The notes under the pieces are model-generated. The model had not been told where the DNA came from and ran no database searches. It saw only the letters and a list, made by a program, of their open reading frames with translations. Below, in pieces: positions 63,392-64,000 of a stretch of 64,000 bases of DNA. Each line of letters opens with the position of its first letter. Position 1 is the first letter of the stretch. Both the position numbers and the translations under genes were made by a program. The stretch is from NCBI RefSeq assembly GCF_025449335.1, contig NZ_CP104883.1:1232501-1296500 (forward strand), written 5' to 3'. The stretch is from Bartonella sp. HY328. GTDB taxonomy: Bacteria; Pseudomonadota; Alphaproteobacteria; Rhizobiales; Rhizobiaceae.

Positions 63392-64000
63392 TTAAAAAGC
63401 CCAATCTTCATCCTGCGTGGCAACTGCTTTACCAATAACATAAGATGAGCCAGAGCCTGAGAAAAAGTCATGGTTTTCATTAGCTGCGGGTGATAGCGCT
63501 GATAAAATAGCTGGATTAACGGCACAAATTTCTGCTGGAAATAGAGCATCAAAGCCCAAATTCATGAGCGCCTTATTGGCATTATAATGCAAAAACATTT
63601 TCACATCTTCACTTAAGCCAACCGCGTCATAAAGGTCCTCAGTATATTTGCTTTCCACCTCATAAAGGTCGAGCAAAAATGCAATGGTGAAATCTTTAAT
63701 TTCTTGCTGTTTTTCACTGCTACATTTTTTAAAGGCTTTTTGGAATTTATAGCCGATATAATAGCCATGCACTGCTTCATCACGAATGATAAGGCGGATA
63801 AGGTCAGCAGTATTAGTAAGCTTAGCACGGCTTGACCAATACATTGGCAGATAAAAACCAGAATAGAACAAAAAGCTTTCAAGAAAGACCGAGGCGATTT
63901 TTTTCTTCAATGGATCATCAGCTTGATAACGCTCAATCACCAGCTTTGCTTTTTCTTGCAAATAGCGATTTTCTTCCGCCCAACGAAATGCTTCATCGAC
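63392..64000 (-). CDS. nrdF: Class Ib ribonucleotide reductase beta subunit, C-terminal part
   Basis: 203 residues; the gene runs off the right edge (frame open at 64000, reading VDEAFRWAEENRYLQEKAKL). The R2 fold is seen in FLESFLFYSGFYLPMYWSSR, LIRLIIRDEAVHGYYIGYKF with iron/manganese ligands Glu and His, and the C-terminal FFSGSGSSYVIGKAV ending DEDWAF, which binds the large subunit. The C-terminus is typical of NrdF rather than NrdB. It provides the tyrosyl radical for deoxynucleotide synthesis. nrdH, nrdI and nrdE should lie upstream, outside the window. Confidence 0.92.
   Translation of the reverse strand, partial: VDEAFRWAEENRYLQEKAKLVIERYQADDPLKKKIASVFLESFLFYSGFYLPMYWSSRAKLTNTADLIRLIIRDEAVHGYYIGYKFQKAFKKCSSEKQQEIKDFTIAFLLDLYEVESKYTEDLYDAVGLSEDVKMFLHYNANKALMNLGFDALFPAEICAVNPAILSALSPAANENHDFFSGSGSSYVIGKAVATQDEDWAF

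Noticed and set aside
1..64000. CRISPR arrays, rRNA genes, replication origin, known riboswitches
   Set aside because: No regularly spaced repeats of CRISPR type, no rRNA sequence, no DnaA-box cluster and no riboswitch core that I could recognise.

Overview
The window reads as chromosome of an AT-rich alphaproteobacterium of the order Hyphomicrobiales (Bartonella/Brucella neighbourhood). This is inferred from the dusB-ntrB-ntrC operon, the tuf-tRNA-Trp-secE-nusG-rplKAJL-rpoBC block, an FnrN-type regulator beside hemN, a PleC-like kinase and a class Ib ribonucleotide reductase, and from the style of the proteins. No rRNA, CRISPR array or intact insertion sequence was seen. The genus cannot be fixed by reading alone.

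Layout. 1-3200: the tail of an unknown gene, an oxygen-sensing FNR-type regulator and hemN (anaerobic haem synthesis). 3300-9300: a frameshifted exported protein, a small membrane protein, an operon of amidase, DnaJ-like co-chaperone and a membrane-anchored protein, then a GH25 lysozyme lipoprotein, a ClbS/DfsB-like protein and an MltB-type transglycosylase; three peptidoglycan hydrolases lie within 5 kb. 9300-15400: glycerate kinase, a glutathione S-transferase and dusB-ntrB-ntrC (nitrogen control). 15500-30120: the translation/transcription block, with several RNA hairpins in its spacers. 30600-37464: a second Crp/Fnr regulator, a DedA protein, a PleC-like kinase, a small lipoprotein and guaA.

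37465-44771 is a genomic island. It starts at the 3' end of guaA, carries a decayed P4-type integrase and a decayed companion gene, and then an intact, visibly GC-richer pair: an OLD-family ATPase/TOPRIM nuclease and a UvrD-like helicase, the arrangement of the Gabija anti-phage system. A short open frame overlaps the nuclease start by four bases. An imperfect repeat of the guaA 3' end (10 identical bases, 13 of 14 overall) lies at 44758, just past the island, and is the likely right attachment site. The island looks like a once-mobile defence island, now fixed, whose cargo has stayed open.

44800-53700: a DUF2568/YrdB-like membrane protein, a large autotransporter with a seven-copy 42-bp Gly/Ser linker repeat, a HerA-like ATPase, a small anchored protein and an exported leucine-rich-repeat protein. 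54000-59150 (minus strand): a five-gene operon of a metallophosphoesterase and a sugar/glycerol-phosphate type ABC importer. 59689-63318: cstA, a YbdD/YjiX protein and a CobW/YjiA GTPase, the same trio as E. coli yjiY-yjiX-yjiA. The window ends inside nrdF on the minus strand.
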